Of a stretch of DNA of 64,000 nt, positions 27,516-37,280 are shown piece after piece. Each line of letters opens with the position of its first letter. Position 1 is the first letter of the stretch. The DNA comes from Psychrobacter immobilis (GTDB lineage: Bacteria > Pseudomonadota > Gammaproteobacteria > Pseudomonadales > Moraxellaceae), in NCBI GenBank assembly GCA_904846265.1, contig CAJHAA010000005.1:112472-176471 (forward strand), written 5' to 3'. The notes beneath the pieces were generated by a model. The model made no database searches. It worked only from the letters and a program-made list of their open reading frames with translations, and had not been told where the DNA came from. The translations under genes and the position numbers were made by a program.

Positions 27516-27890
27516 ATGAGTATCCGCCAATCAGATGTATCGGCTCTACTTAATGGTTTGGATAAAAAAGCCATTGGATTCAATGATGTCATCAGTTTTA
27601 TTGATGATTTTTATCGCTACGCACCTGCCCCGTTTGTGAACGGCATGGTACACAATGCAGCTGGTGAAAATGAAGGTAGTGCGAAAATTTTTGGCTTTGC
27701 CAAGCACCATGGTTTGCATCAATTGGACACGCTAAAACTGTTTGGCGAGCATTATGCCAAAGTCCAAGCAACTCCTAACGGTACTGACCATGCCAATATC
27801 CGCAACTTTTTACATTGGGGCTGGCAAGGGTTTTTGATGCAAAAAAACCCATTAACGGTTCGCCCTAGTGTTGATACGACGGCGCTTTAA
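27516..27890 (+). CDS. HopJ type III effector family protein
   Basis: 124 aa, matching the whole HopJ family: F.D.I.FI...Y.Y.P..F.NG, NEGSAKIFGFAK, and a Gly/Trp-rich end NFLHWGWQGF. The family was named after a Pseudomonas effector but occurs widely in bacteria without type III secretion, as here, so a housekeeping role of unknown nature is likelier. No signal peptide. Spacing suggests cotranscription with csrA. Confidence 0.85.
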   Translation: MSIRQSDVSALLNGLDKKAIGFNDVISFIDDFYRYAPAPFVNGMVHNAAGENEGSAKIFGFAKHHGLHQLDTLKLFGEHYAKVQATPNGTDHANIRNFLHWGWQGFLMQKNPLTVRPSVDTTAL

Positions 27891-27906
27891 AAAGTTATTA
27901 AATAAG

Positions 27907-27938
27907 AAAAGGCCACGCTGATTAGCGTGGCCTTTTTT
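27907..27938. terminator. Terminator between the HopJ-family gene and the DUF1315 gene
   Basis: AAGGCCACGCT pairs with AGCGTGGCCTT around GATT, followed by TTTT. A-rich flank on the left lets it serve the converging gene as well. Confidence 0.88.
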
Positions 27939-27976
27939 ATGTGCTTCATTTTTTATCATAAAACTTAGCCTTCAGC

Positions 27977-28288
27977 CTATTTATCACGAAACTTGACGGG
28001 TTGGACTGCGCCTTTCGGATTAGGCATGTTTGGATAATGATGCTCATGCTCGACATCACATTCCGCCCCAACGATAGAACCATCGTCTTTGACTGGCTTA
28101 TGAATATAGCCTGTGCGCTCAGCAGGTGGTAGATGCTCGTGTTCCCACACCATCACCGCTTGCATACAGGTTTCGCGCTGCTCAGCGGTCAGCTTGCGAC
28201 CATCAGGCCACTTACCCAACTCAATCGCCATGCGGAATTTATCCACCACTTCTGGCGTTAAACTTGCTAATATCGTTTGCTTATCCAT
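27977..28288 (-). CDS. DUF1315 (YeaC-like) protein
   Basis: 103 aa. The stretch VVDKFRMAIELGKWPDGRKLT followed by EQRETCMQAVMVWE is the DUF1315 core; the His/Glu-rich tail (DVEHEHHYPN) could bind metal. Cytoplasmic, function unknown in any organism I know of. It follows nadK by about 53 nt in the same direction and probably shares its transcript. Confidence 0.8.
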   Translation of the reverse strand: MDKQTILASLTPEVVDKFRMAIELGKWPDGRKLTAEQRETCMQAVMVWEHEHLPPAERTGYIHKPVKDDGSIVGAECDVEHEHHYPNMPNPKGAVQPVKFRDK

Positions 28289-28341
28289 CCTGCCTATTCT
28301 CCACCACTATTTTTTATAACGTTTTTATATAAAAGAGACAC

Positions 28342-29361
28342 TTATTCGTCGTCCATAATATCATCATCCACGTCAAGACTGAATTCCTCAGCATGGACGT
28401 TCCAGTGCAATTTGGTGCGACAAGCTTCATAAAAATCAAACCCTGGCGGGTGCAATAAAGTAAGCTTATCTGGATGCTTACGAATATAGAGCCGTTGCTC
28501 TTGCTCAAGTGGCACGCTTGGCTTGCCGTCGGCACTGACCATCGGCTGAGTGCGATTGTCTTCGTGAATGCGAATGCACACTTCGCTATTACCGCTCACC
28601 ACAATCGGTCTGCTAGACAGCGTATGGGGATGCATGGGCACCAAACAGATAGCATCCATACTCGGATGGATGATGGGCCCGCCACCAGAGAGTGCATAGG
28701 CCGTTGAACCGGTAGGCGTTGCTGCAATCAAACCATCACTATGCTGACGGTAGACATCTTGACCATCGATTTTCATCTGAAAATCAATCATATGAACCGA
28801 TTTTCCCGCATGCAATACGATATCATTGAGCGCCATATCTTCATGAATAATAGTGCGCCCTTCCCGTATCTCCATCGTCAATAGAAAACGATGATCCAAC
28901 TGATAATCACCCATCAATACTTGGCGCAATTTAAACGCCGCTTCATCAGGTTTTACATCCGCTAAGAAACCAAGCCGACCACGGTTGACGCCGAGCACGG
29001 GTACACGGTAGCGTGCCAACGCTTCAGCCGCGTGCAATATCGAGCCATCACCGCCAACAACGATAACCAAATCACAAATCTCGCCGATTAGACTACGCTT
29101 AACGATTTTGACCTTTTCAATCTCAGTAAGGTTCAAAGTAGGCAAGTTCGCCGTCTGCACATCCATAATCAATGTGAGATTCATCTCATTGATAGTCTGG
29201 GCAATTTGCACCAAGCTTTGAGTGACACTGCGTTTACCAGCGCGGCCCATGAGCCCAATACGCCTAAAAGCAGGGTTTTTGATAGCGTGGAACAGCTCTG
29301 ATTCATGTAAGTGCGGCAATCTTGCGGATTGCGCTGAGTTTTCCATAAAACGACTCGGCAT
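28342..29361 (-). CDS. nadK: NAD kinase
   Basis: 339 aa. It phosphorylates NAD to NADP with ATP. GGDGS near residue 101 (nucleotide loop with the catalytic Asp), NRGRLGFL and the Gly-rich TPTGSTAYALSGGGPI are all intact. About 45 residues longer than E. coli NadK (292), mainly at the N-terminus and in an acidic C-terminal tail (DVDDDIMDDE). An internal ATG (Met6) is an alternative start; no strong ribosome-binding site decides. Confidence 0.95.
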   Translation of the reverse strand: MPSRFMENSAQSARLPHLHESELFHAIKNPAFRRIGLMGRAGKRSVTQSLVQIAQTINEMNLTLIMDVQTANLPTLNLTEIEKVKIVKRSLIGEICDLVIVVGGDGSILHAAEALARYRVPVLGVNRGRLGFLADVKPDEAAFKLRQVLMGDYQLDHRFLLTMEIREGRTIIHEDMALNDIVLHAGKSVHMIDFQMKIDGQDVYRQHSDGLIAATPTGSTAYALSGGGPIIHPSMDAICLVPMHPHTLSSRPIVVSGNSEVCIRIHEDNRTQPMVSADGKPSVPLEQEQRLYIRKHPDKLTLLHPPGFDFYEACRTKLHWNVHAEEFSLDVDDDIMDDE

Positions 29362-29645
29362 AACGGTAAATTACTCGCCAATGATAGCGATAAACGAGCG
29401 TTTAGACTAGCATGTTTATGAATTATCGTTGTTAACTGTCGTAATCAACCCCATATAAAAGCCATCGCACGTTACTCTTAAACGTGTTTGTTTAGCTAGG
29501 CAATACGCCAAAATACATCAACTAATAATAGCTCCATAAGGTCGTGAGGCCTTGATGGCTGTCACGTAAACACAGTTGACAATAATGGCGGTTTTGCTAA
29601 AGTAGCTAGCATCACTATTATTTATATTTTATTAAGGACAACTTT

Positions 29646-30368
29646 ATGGCCAATCCTATTGTCAGTCGCGCAGAACTTGCGATCGGCGGTAAGCCAATGA
29701 CGGTCAAGGGCGTGATTCAAAAGACCAGTCTATTACTTGGATTATCTGCGATCACTGGTGTGGGCTTTTTCTTTTATGCCCTTATGGCAGGCTTGTCGCA
29801 AGGCTTTATTACGATGGCTGCCTTCGGTAGTATGTTTGCCGCTTTTGGTCTCGCGCTTTTTATCACTTTTAAACCACACAAAGCCAAAACCTTTGCGGTG
29901 CCTTATGCACTGTTAGAAGGTATATTTTTAGGCGGCATCTCGCTGTTCTTTATGCGGATGTATCCGAGTGTACCAGTGACCGCTATGTGTGCCACTTTTG
30001 TGACGGCAGCCGTTATGCTAGGGCTATATCGCTCAGGTCTGGTCAAGGTGACTGAAAAGTTCCGCTCAATTGTGACTTCAGCATTGATTGCGATTATGCT
30101 GGTTTATGTGGCGCAATGGGTACTTTCTTTAGCGTTTGGCTCAAGCTTACCCTTCTTATTTGAAGGTGGTGCTATCGCTATCGGCTTTAGCCTGTTTGTT
30201 ATTATTATCGCCTCTTTTACGCTTTTACTAGACTTTGATAATATCGATCGCGGTGTGGCGATGGGTGTGTCTGAAGACTACGAATGGTTATTCAGTATTG
30301 GTATACTTGCCACGCTCGTATGGATGTACATTGAATTTATGCGTTTGCTTAGCTACTTGCAAGACTAA
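29646..30368 (+). CDS. Bax inhibitor-1/YccA-like membrane protein (BaxI_1 type)
   Basis: 240 aa with seven predicted membrane helices and a short N-terminus (MANPIVSRAELAIGGKPMTV) typical of the BaxI_1 branch, in which the conserved MT..GV..KT segment precedes TM1. Inner membrane. Family members are proposed Ca2+ leak or stress-protection proteins; that is family knowledge, not shown here. AAGGAC precedes the ATG. Single gene closed by a terminator. Confidence 0.85.
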   Translation: MANPIVSRAELAIGGKPMTVKGVIQKTSLLLGLSAITGVGFFFYALMAGLSQGFITMAAFGSMFAAFGLALFITFKPHKAKTFAVPYALLEGIFLGGISLFFMRMYPSVPVTAMCATFVTAAVMLGLYRSGLVKVTEKFRSIVTSALIAIMLVYVAQWVLSLAFGSSLPFLFEGGAIAIGFSLFVIIIASFTLLLDFDNIDRGVAMGVSEDYEWLFSIGILATLVWMYIEFMRLLSYLQD

Positions 30369-30398
30369 TCTAAAAACCAGCTAATCTTCATTTAAATA

Positions 30399-30441
30399 AA
30401 AAACCGCCTTGGCTATTCATATAGTTAAAGGCGGTTTTTTT
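30399..30441. terminator. Intrinsic terminator after the Bax-inhibitor-like gene
   Basis: AAACCGCCTT pairs with AAGGCGGTTT across a 17-nt loop, with T run after and A run before. Confidence 0.85.
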
Positions 30442-30571
30442 ATGGGTAAAGTTAAATATTTATGATAGACATACTGTTTGGAAAAATGTGAGCAGCAAGG
30501 AATATGAGTTTCATTACTACATTAGTAGGCTAAGTGAGTTTGACGCAGCTAACCGTTTTTTTGAATGGGTA

Positions 30572-33358
30572 TCAAGCGCGTTTTAAGCGCAGCGCATTTA
30601 AGACCACAAACAACGAACTTAGTGACATACCAATAGCAGCCAGCCAAGGTGGCACATAGCCTAACGCCGCTGGTATTAGCACACTGCCATTATAAATCAG
30701 TGCCCAGCGGAAGTTTTGTTTGATAATACGTTCTGTTTTATCAGAGATACGCTTAGCCGCAGTAATAGCGTCGATTTGACCATTTAATATAATACTGTCA
30801 CTCGATACTTGTGCCAAATCTGCCGCCCCCGCAATAGAAGTTGAGACATCTGCTGCTGCTAGCACTGGCGCATCATTGATACCGTCTCCCACCATCAACA
30901 CTACGCCACCTTCCGCCTGTAGCTTTTGAATGTGAGTGACCTTGTCCGTTGGCGACAGACCATTGTAAGCAGAATGCATTCCTAAACTTTCAGCCAATAC
31001 CAGCGCTTGCGGGCTTGGGTCACCAGTCAACATAACTGTCTCAATACCCAACTCTTTAAGCGTATCGAGCATGGCTTTGGCACTATCACGCACCTTATCA
31101 TTGAAATAGAAACATGCCAGCGCTTGCCAAGTGACCGAGTCATTTTGTTGACAAGATAAAACCACCGCTGAGCTGGCGCGCTGTGATACTAAATCAATGA
31201 CCATATCATTATCAGCATCGTTTAACGCAAAATCCACATGACCAATTCGATATAATACGCCATCAATCACTGCCTCGACACCGCCTGCTGGATAATGCTG
31301 TAAGGCCTGCGTCGATGGCAAATGCAACTGATAGGCAGCGGTAAGCAGCGCGTGTGCGATAGGATGACGGCTCCCTACTTCTAGAGCCGCAGCGATTGCT
31401 AATAGCGTATCTTTTTGCTCGTCTGTAGCCGTTGCAGTATCATTATCTTTAAGCAGCTCAATATTTAATAAATTAGGCTTACCATAAGTGAGAGTACCTG
31501 TTTTATCAAAGGCGACATGAGTGATTTCCGCTAAAGTTTGTAGCGTATGTCCACGCGTCGTCAAAAAGCCATAGCTTGCCAGTCGATTGGTCGCGACCGT
31601 CAGCGCAATCGGCGTCGCTAAAGACAGTGCACAAGGGCAAGTCGCGACCAATACCGCGACCGTAGCCCAAATCGCTTGACTTGGGTCAACGATATACCAG
31701 CCAATGAATACCAAGACAGACAAGACCAAAATACGCGCAACAAACCATCGTGCCAGCTTGTCTGCTTGCTGTGCCAGTTTGGGCTTTTCACTCATGGCAC
31801 GGTTCATCAGCCGATCAATCAAGCCCATTTGGCTGTCTGCTGGCAATGCTGTGACCAGCATCTCAAACGGTTGGCTATCGTTTTGTGCACCGCCGACGAT
31901 ATAGTCACCTTGGCTCTTGATAATCAAGTCGCCCTCACCCGTCAATAGGCTTTGCGACACGGTAGCAGTCTGGCTCAGCAAAATACCATCGCTGATGATT
32001 TCAGAGCCAGCCTCAACTAAAATGATATCACCCACTTGCAAACTATGGGCGGTGACCATTTGTTTTTCTTTTGCCTCATCTGCTGTTGTTGATATGGCTG
32101 ATTTTTGAGTACGCGTGCGTTGCCGTTGCCAGTCTTGTGCAATTTTTGATGTGAGCTGATGAGCATTGGCATCCATGCTTTGCATAAAATTAGGCGTTGG
32201 ATTGGCTGATGTGCTCGCCTCCCTTGTATCCAAATTACTGACTTGATTACTCACGTCTTCATTTACAGCTGTTTTTTCGAGCTCATTTTTCTTTAACTGC
32301 TGTAATATAAGCTCGGCGGCTTCTTTATCTTCCGCAATTTTTTGTACCAGTACTGGCTCAACCACGACCAAGTCATTGGCCATGGTGGCGGCTTTTAGGC
32401 GTGCATTATGCTCAATGTAACGCCCTGCCAGTAAAAAGAAAATAAACATACTGACCGAATCGTAATAGGTTTCCCCTTGCCCAGTGATGGTGGCATATAG
32501 GCTCGCGAAAAAAGTCACAATCAGCGCGATACTGACGGGCACATCCATATTGACTTGGCGCGCGCGAATTGCCGACCACGCTGAGGTAAAGAACGGGACA
32601 CCCGCATAGAAAAAAACGGGCGTACTGACAAATAAAGATACCCAGCGCAAAAAATCACGCTGAAATATTAGCATATCGCTGTATTCACCAAAATAGATGG
32701 CAACGGCATACATCATCGCTTGCATCGAGCCCAACGCGGCAATGCCAAGACGTATCAGCATTTGGTTGTTATGACGCGCCAGCATCGCCTCATGCGTATC
32801 TTGACGATAAGGCTTGGCTTCATAGCCGATTTCATTAATGGTGGCAAGAATACGGCTGATCGGCAGCTTATCCTCGTTCCAAATCACACGCATACGCTGA
32901 TTGGTCAAATTCACCTGACATTTACTGATACCCTCTAACTCATCGAGACGCGACTCAATTAGCCAAGTACATGCCGCGCAGCGTAGGTTATTGACGGACA
33001 GCTCTGCAACCGACAGTCCGTCTTGAGCATAGACGAATTGTGATTTGATCTCGTCATGGTCATACGCCTCAAGGCGAGTCAACTGCGTCGGTAGACTTGC
33101 CGTACGATTAATCTCTGAGCGGTCCAAGTAATACTGCTCAAGCCCTGCCTCTACGATGCTTTGAGAGGCTAACTGACAGCCCATACAGCACATCTCACGC
33201 GGCTTACCCAATATCTTGGCATGGAACGGCGGCTGCGGTACAGGATCACCGCAGTGGAAACAGTGACCTGCGAGTGGCAGTACTAAACCTTCGATGATAG
33301 AGTTATCTTCATAATGCTGGCTGGTGGTCGATGCCATTGATGATGGGACATTGGACAT
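30572..33358 (-). CDS. ccoI: Copper-transporting P1B ATPase for cbb3 oxidase assembly (CcoI/FixI type)
   Basis: 928 aa. The N-terminal cysteine cluster CFHCG (33-37) with CCMGC some 20 residues later marks the CcoI/FixI branch, followed by an HMA domain with CAAC. Then come membrane helices, the actuator domain, CPC ion-binding motif in TM6 (ATCPCALSLA), phosphorylated Asp in DKTGTLT and GDGINDAP. It would export copper for cytochrome cbb3 assembly. Odd feature: a polar insertion of roughly 110 residues (about 330-438) between the membrane part and the actuator. No cco structural genes are visible nearby. CopA-type efflux is the alternative. Confidence 0.85.
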   Translation of the reverse strand: MSNVPSSMASTTSQHYEDNSIIEGLVLPLAGHCFHCGDPVPQPPFHAKILGKPREMCCMGCQLASQSIVEAGLEQYYLDRSEINRTASLPTQLTRLEAYDHDEIKSQFVYAQDGLSVAELSVNNLRCAACTWLIESRLDELEGISKCQVNLTNQRMRVIWNEDKLPISRILATINEIGYEAKPYRQDTHEAMLARHNNQMLIRLGIAALGSMQAMMYAVAIYFGEYSDMLIFQRDFLRWVSLFVSTPVFFYAGVPFFTSAWSAIRARQVNMDVPVSIALIVTFFASLYATITGQGETYYDSVSMFIFFLLAGRYIEHNARLKAATMANDLVVVEPVLVQKIAEDKEAAELILQQLKKNELEKTAVNEDVSNQVSNLDTREASTSANPTPNFMQSMDANAHQLTSKIAQDWQRQRTRTQKSAISTTADEAKEKQMVTAHSLQVGDIILVEAGSEIISDGILLSQTATVSQSLLTGEGDLIIKSQGDYIVGGAQNDSQPFEMLVTALPADSQMGLIDRLMNRAMSEKPKLAQQADKLARWFVARILVLSVLVFIGWYIVDPSQAIWATVAVLVATCPCALSLATPIALTVATNRLASYGFLTTRGHTLQTLAEITHVAFDKTGTLTYGKPNLLNIELLKDNDTATATDEQKDTLLAIAAALEVGSRHPIAHALLTAAYQLHLPSTQALQHYPAGGVEAVIDGVLYRIGHVDFALNDADNDMVIDLVSQRASSAVVLSCQQNDSVTWQALACFYFNDKVRDSAKAMLDTLKELGIETVMLTGDPSPQALVLAESLGMHSAYNGLSPTDKVTHIQKLQAEGGVVLMVGDGINDAPVLAAADVSTSIAGAADLAQVSSDSIILNGQIDAITAAKRISDKTERIIKQNFRWALIYNGSVLIPAALGYVPPWLAAIGMSLSSLFVVLNALRLKRA

Positions 33359-33835
33359 AATCGCGCTTACTTCCTTTAGACAGGTTTGCTCGAACCTTAT
33401 TCGCTTTAAGTAAACTTACTATCACTAACGAGACTCAACGCCTATGCAGAAGACTTATCTAAAACAGCTATTTTAAATAACTTTCAGCACGGCTCACAAA
33501 AAATAAAACAATAACAGTAGCGGTTAATTCATAAAAAACACATCGTTGGTGCGTCTCTAAACTGCTATCGTGCATGGCTATGTGACATGGTTACATGGTG
33601 ACATGAAGCTAATATGACACTTATATAACAATGATACTGCCACTCTAAAGCTTTTAATGCTTTGTTAGCAATGACCGTGTTTTAACAGAGATTATACTAT
33701 AAGCAAGTGCTGTGAAGAGCATAACGACTCACAGCTTAAAATCAATGAATGCCTGCGTTGACGATGATAGATTGAAAAATTTGTCAATTTGCGTCATTAT
33801 GAGGCAGTTTTTTATACCAAAATGGTGCGACATCA
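33359..33835. other. ccoI-mrcB spacer
   Basis: 477 bp between divergent genes. It holds a short direct repeat (GTGACATGGT twice, 33582-33606) and otherwise AT-rich sequence. No gene or RNA recognised. Confidence 0.5.
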
Positions 33836-36313
33836 GTGCAAACATCCAATTCCAAGTTACCAAATACCAAGTTAACACAGTCCTCTAAATCTGTTAACCA
33901 CACGCTCCCTTCACAGCAGCGTGGGTTGGTATTTAGTAGTCTTATCTTAATTGTTATTATTGCTGGCATGGTGCTCTTGGCGCTATATTTAATCAAACTT
34001 GATCGCACCATTACTCATAAGTTTGAGGGTAAGCGCTGGGATATTCCTGCTAAAGTGTATTCGCAGCCGCTTGAATTGTATCAAGGCGCGAGTGTCGACA
34101 AAGATACGATGAAGACATGGCTGGAGTTGCTGAACTATCAAAGCAACAAAGCTTATGATCGCACGGGAACCTATCATAGATCAGGTAATACCTATTTTAT
34201 TCATACTCGCGGTTTTACTTATAGCGCCAACGATGTGGATAAAGAGCAAGTCATAAAAATGACCATTGCTGGTAATAAGATTGAGTCCGTACAAAGCACT
34301 TTGCCTGCCAAAAGCGGCATCATTCGCTTAGAGCCGGTGAGTATCGGTGGTATTTATCCTGACAGTAATGAAGATCGTTTGGTCGTCTCGTTAGATGAAG
34401 TGCCACAACCACTCATTGATGCGTTAATAGCCACGGAAGACCGTGCGTTTTATGAGCACAAAGGCGTCTCTATACGAGGCATTGCACGTGCCGTACTGAA
34501 CAATTTCTCTGGTGGCTCTAGACAAGGCGGCTCGACCATCACTCAGCAGCTGATTAAAAACTTCTATCTCAACTCAGACCGTACGCTGAAGCGCAAAGCC
34601 AACGAAGCGTTAATGGCAGTATTGCTCGAGCTACATTATAGCAAAGATGAAATTCTACAAACGTACCTCAACGAGATTTATTTGGGTCAAAACGGCAACC
34701 GCTCTATTAATGGTTTTGGCTTGGCATCACAGTTTTACTTTGATAAACCACTGAATGAGCTGCGCTTGGATCAGCAAGCCCTGCTAGTCGGTATGGCAAA
34801 AGGCCCGAGTATCTACAACCCACGTCGCCATCCAAACGATTCAAAAGCGCGCCGTGACGTCGTGCTGGGCAACATGTTAGCTGTTGGCTCACTCAGTCAA
34901 GAAGACTATGAGAAAGCGCTAAAGCAGCCACTTGGTGTCGTGGACAAACCTGTCGAAGGCAAAAGTCAATTCCCTGACTTTTTGGATATCGTCAAGCGCG
35001 AGCTGAATACCGTGTACTATTCTGATGATCTCAAAAATGAAGGTCTTATCATTATCAGTACTTTAGACCCTATTGCACAATTAGCCGCAGACAAAGCAGT
35101 TGATAGAAAATTGGGTGAGCTGCGTCGTAATAGTAGCAAAACTAAAGACTTGCAAGGTGCTCTAGTGAGTGCCAATCCTGAGACTGGTGAGCTGGTCTCT
35201 GTGGTGGGTAGTGGCAGTGAATTTACTGGCTTTAACCGTGCGGTCGATGCCAAGCGCCAAGTGGGTTCGTTATTGAAGCCTATTATTTATATGACAGCGC
35301 TTGAAAGTGGGCGCTATAATCTTGCAAGCTCAGTCGATGACTCACCGATTACCGTGAATCTAAGCGATGGTACTAAATGGAACCCCAAGAACTATGACAA
35401 TCGTGACCATGGTTATGTGCCATTTACCACCGCTTTATCAAAGTCTTATAACCAAGCAGCGGTACGCTTAGGTATGGAGTTTGGGGTCGATACCTTTGCC
35501 AAGCAGTTACAGCGCATGGGAATTAAAGAAAAAATACCACCCTACCCGTCAGCACTGTTAGGTTCTGTTAATCTTAGCCCAATGGACATGCTTGGTGTTT
35601 ATCAAGTCTTTGCAACTGGTGGCTTCCGTACGCCTATCCATAGTATTCGCACCGTCATTGATGACCGTGGTCGTATTTTACAACGTACTGGACTCAACAC
35701 TCAGCGTAGTATTCCGCCTGAGACCAATTTCTTAATTAACTATGCTTTACAAGATGTGGTCAAAAACGGTACTGCCAAACGCGTGCAATCACTTGGTAGC
35801 AATCTAAATCTTGCTGGCAAAACAGGTACCACAAATGATTACCGCGACGCTTGGTTTGCAGGCTACAGTGGCAACTACGTCAGTGTGGTTTGGGTTGGCC
35901 GTGATGATAACAAGCCAATTGGTTTAAGCGGCGGTACTGGCGCATTGCCAGTTTGGGTTGACTATATGAATCGCTTGAAGCTGACGCCTGTGGCACTACC
36001 AGAGCCTGAAGGTATTGAATGGTTGTGGTTAGAGAACAACTCAGGCAAGCTGTCTAATGAGCGCTGTGCAGATGCACGCTATCTGCCTGTCCTGTCGGCA
36101 TATTTACCAGAAGAAGCCAGCAGTTGCGCTGTCGGCTTATATCAACAAGATCGTGCTCGTGAACAAAACCAGCAACGCCGTAGTGAAGGTTTAGAGATTC
36201 CAAATGGCGAAGCTGTTGATAGCGACAACCAGGAAAACAGTGATGGCTCAAATGGTAATGATGCAGAAAGTCGTGCCGATACTTGGTATGATCGTGCCGT
36301 TGAATGGTTCTAA
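33836..36313 (+). CDS. mrcB: Penicillin-binding protein 1B, bifunctional transglycosylase/transpeptidase
   Basis: 825 aa; GTG start at 33836 is the only start between the upstream in-frame stop and the membrane helix (about 31-54). A UB2H-like domain follows, then the GT51 glycosyltransferase with catalytic Glu201 in TEDRAFYEHKG and QGGSTITQQ, and the transpeptidase with Ser478 (GSLLKP), SYN and KTGTTN. It polymerises and cross-links peptidoglycan at the inner membrane; UB2H normally docks the lipoprotein activator LpoB. A lipoprotein gene starts immediately downstream. The C-terminus is Asn/Ser/Asp-rich and disordered. Confidence 0.95.
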   Translation: MQTSNSKLPNTKLTQSSKSVNHTLPSQQRGLVFSSLILIVIIAGMVLLALYLIKLDRTITHKFEGKRWDIPAKVYSQPLELYQGASVDKDTMKTWLELLNYQSNKAYDRTGTYHRSGNTYFIHTRGFTYSANDVDKEQVIKMTIAGNKIESVQSTLPAKSGIIRLEPVSIGGIYPDSNEDRLVVSLDEVPQPLIDALIATEDRAFYEHKGVSIRGIARAVLNNFSGGSRQGGSTITQQLIKNFYLNSDRTLKRKANEALMAVLLELHYSKDEILQTYLNEIYLGQNGNRSINGFGLASQFYFDKPLNELRLDQQALLVGMAKGPSIYNPRRHPNDSKARRDVVLGNMLAVGSLSQEDYEKALKQPLGVVDKPVEGKSQFPDFLDIVKRELNTVYYSDDLKNEGLIIISTLDPIAQLAADKAVDRKLGELRRNSSKTKDLQGALVSANPETGELVSVVGSGSEFTGFNRAVDAKRQVGSLLKPIIYMTALESGRYNLASSVDDSPITVNLSDGTKWNPKNYDNRDHGYVPFTTALSKSYNQAAVRLGMEFGVDTFAKQLQRMGIKEKIPPYPSALLGSVNLSPMDMLGVYQVFATGGFRTPIHSIRTVIDDRGRILQRTGLNTQRSIPPETNFLINYALQDVVKNGTAKRVQSLGSNLNLAGKTGTTNDYRDAWFAGYSGNYVSVVWVGRDDNKPIGLSGGTGALPVWVDYMNRLKLTPVALPEPEGIEWLWLENNSGKLSNERCADARYLPVLSAYLPEEASSCAVGLYQQDRAREQNQQRRSEGLEIPNGEAVDSDNQENSDGSNGNDAESRADTWYDRAVEWF

Positions 36314-36348
36314 AGTTATTTGTGAAACTTAAAAAAGGTCTCAACTTA

Positions 36349-37158
36349 ATGTTATCTCTCAAGCAAACTGTATCAGCTAGGTCAGCCGTCATAACGCGGT
36401 CTATCAAAATCAAGCCAGCCAATACGATGCTGGCAGTCAGTGCTCTAGCTGGCATGTTGAGTTTGAGCGCTTGTCAGACTGCGCCGACTGCATCTACCCC
36501 GATAAAAACGGTACCGACTCAAACGCTGCCATCATCGCAAACAGCCAAAGCCCCCATAGCGACTGTGACGCAAGCACCCATTGTCAGAACAGAGGACGAG
36601 GATGACTACCCCATTGAGCCTTATAATCCCTCTGAGCCAGCCGAACCAACCAATCCGTTGACTCAAGAGACGCCTGTATTTACACCATCTAATCCTGTGT
36701 TGACCCAACCTGATCCAGTTATTATTATCCCTTCGCGTGATGACTACATCATCTCTGAGCCATCAGCGCCGTCACACAACGAATTGCTAGAACAGGCAAG
36801 AAAAAACTCGCAGCAACGGACACAGCAAGCTACCACCAACAATAGTAACCTGCCAGCATTTCGCAATTTGATGCAAGCAGGTATCAGTCAACTAAAAGCT
36901 GGCAAACTGACCAATGCTGAAAACAGCTTTACCCGTGCACAGCGCCTAGCACCTAAATCTTCTGCGGTGTATTTCTATTTGGCGCAAGTGGCATTAAAAA
37001 AGAACCAGCCGCGCAAGGCAGAAGCTATGGCACGACGTGGTCTGAGTGTTTCTCAAGATACCAGTCGTCGCCGCGCGCTGTGGCAAATTATTTTGCAATC
37101 AGGACAAGCCCAAGGCAACGCTCGCGTCATCAGTGAAGCGAAGCAAGCCTTACGCTAA
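36349..37158 (+). CDS. TPR lipoprotein downstream of PBP1B
   Basis: 269 aa from the ATG at 36349 (AAAAAAGG upstream); an in-frame ATG at 36304 would overlap the mrcB stop but gives an overlong signal peptide. A basic N-region leads to a hydrophobic core and the lipobox LSAC. A Pro/Thr-rich linker of about 120 residues could span the periplasm, then about 100 residues of TPR-like helices (LKAGKLTNAENSFTRAQRLA). Position suggests a partner of PBP1B in the spirit of LpoA/LpoB, but it is not a sequence match to either that I can claim. Confidence 0.8.
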   Translation: MLSLKQTVSARSAVITRSIKIKPANTMLAVSALAGMLSLSACQTAPTASTPIKTVPTQTLPSSQTAKAPIATVTQAPIVRTEDEDDYPIEPYNPSEPAEPTNPLTQETPVFTPSNPVLTQPDPVIIIPSRDDYIISEPSAPSHNELLEQARKNSQQRTQQATTNNSNLPAFRNLMQAGISQLKAGKLTNAENSFTRAQRLAPKSSAVYFYLAQVALKKNQPRKAEAMARRGLSVSQDTSRRRALWQIILQSGQAQGNARVISEAKQALR

Positions 37159-37280
37159 TATCAAGACATACCGAAGTGAATAGATACCAAGTTTATCACT
37201 TGATATCTATTCACTTTTTATATTCTGCACACGTATCATTTATCCAAAATAGACATTTATTTTTAATTAAGGTTATCGTT

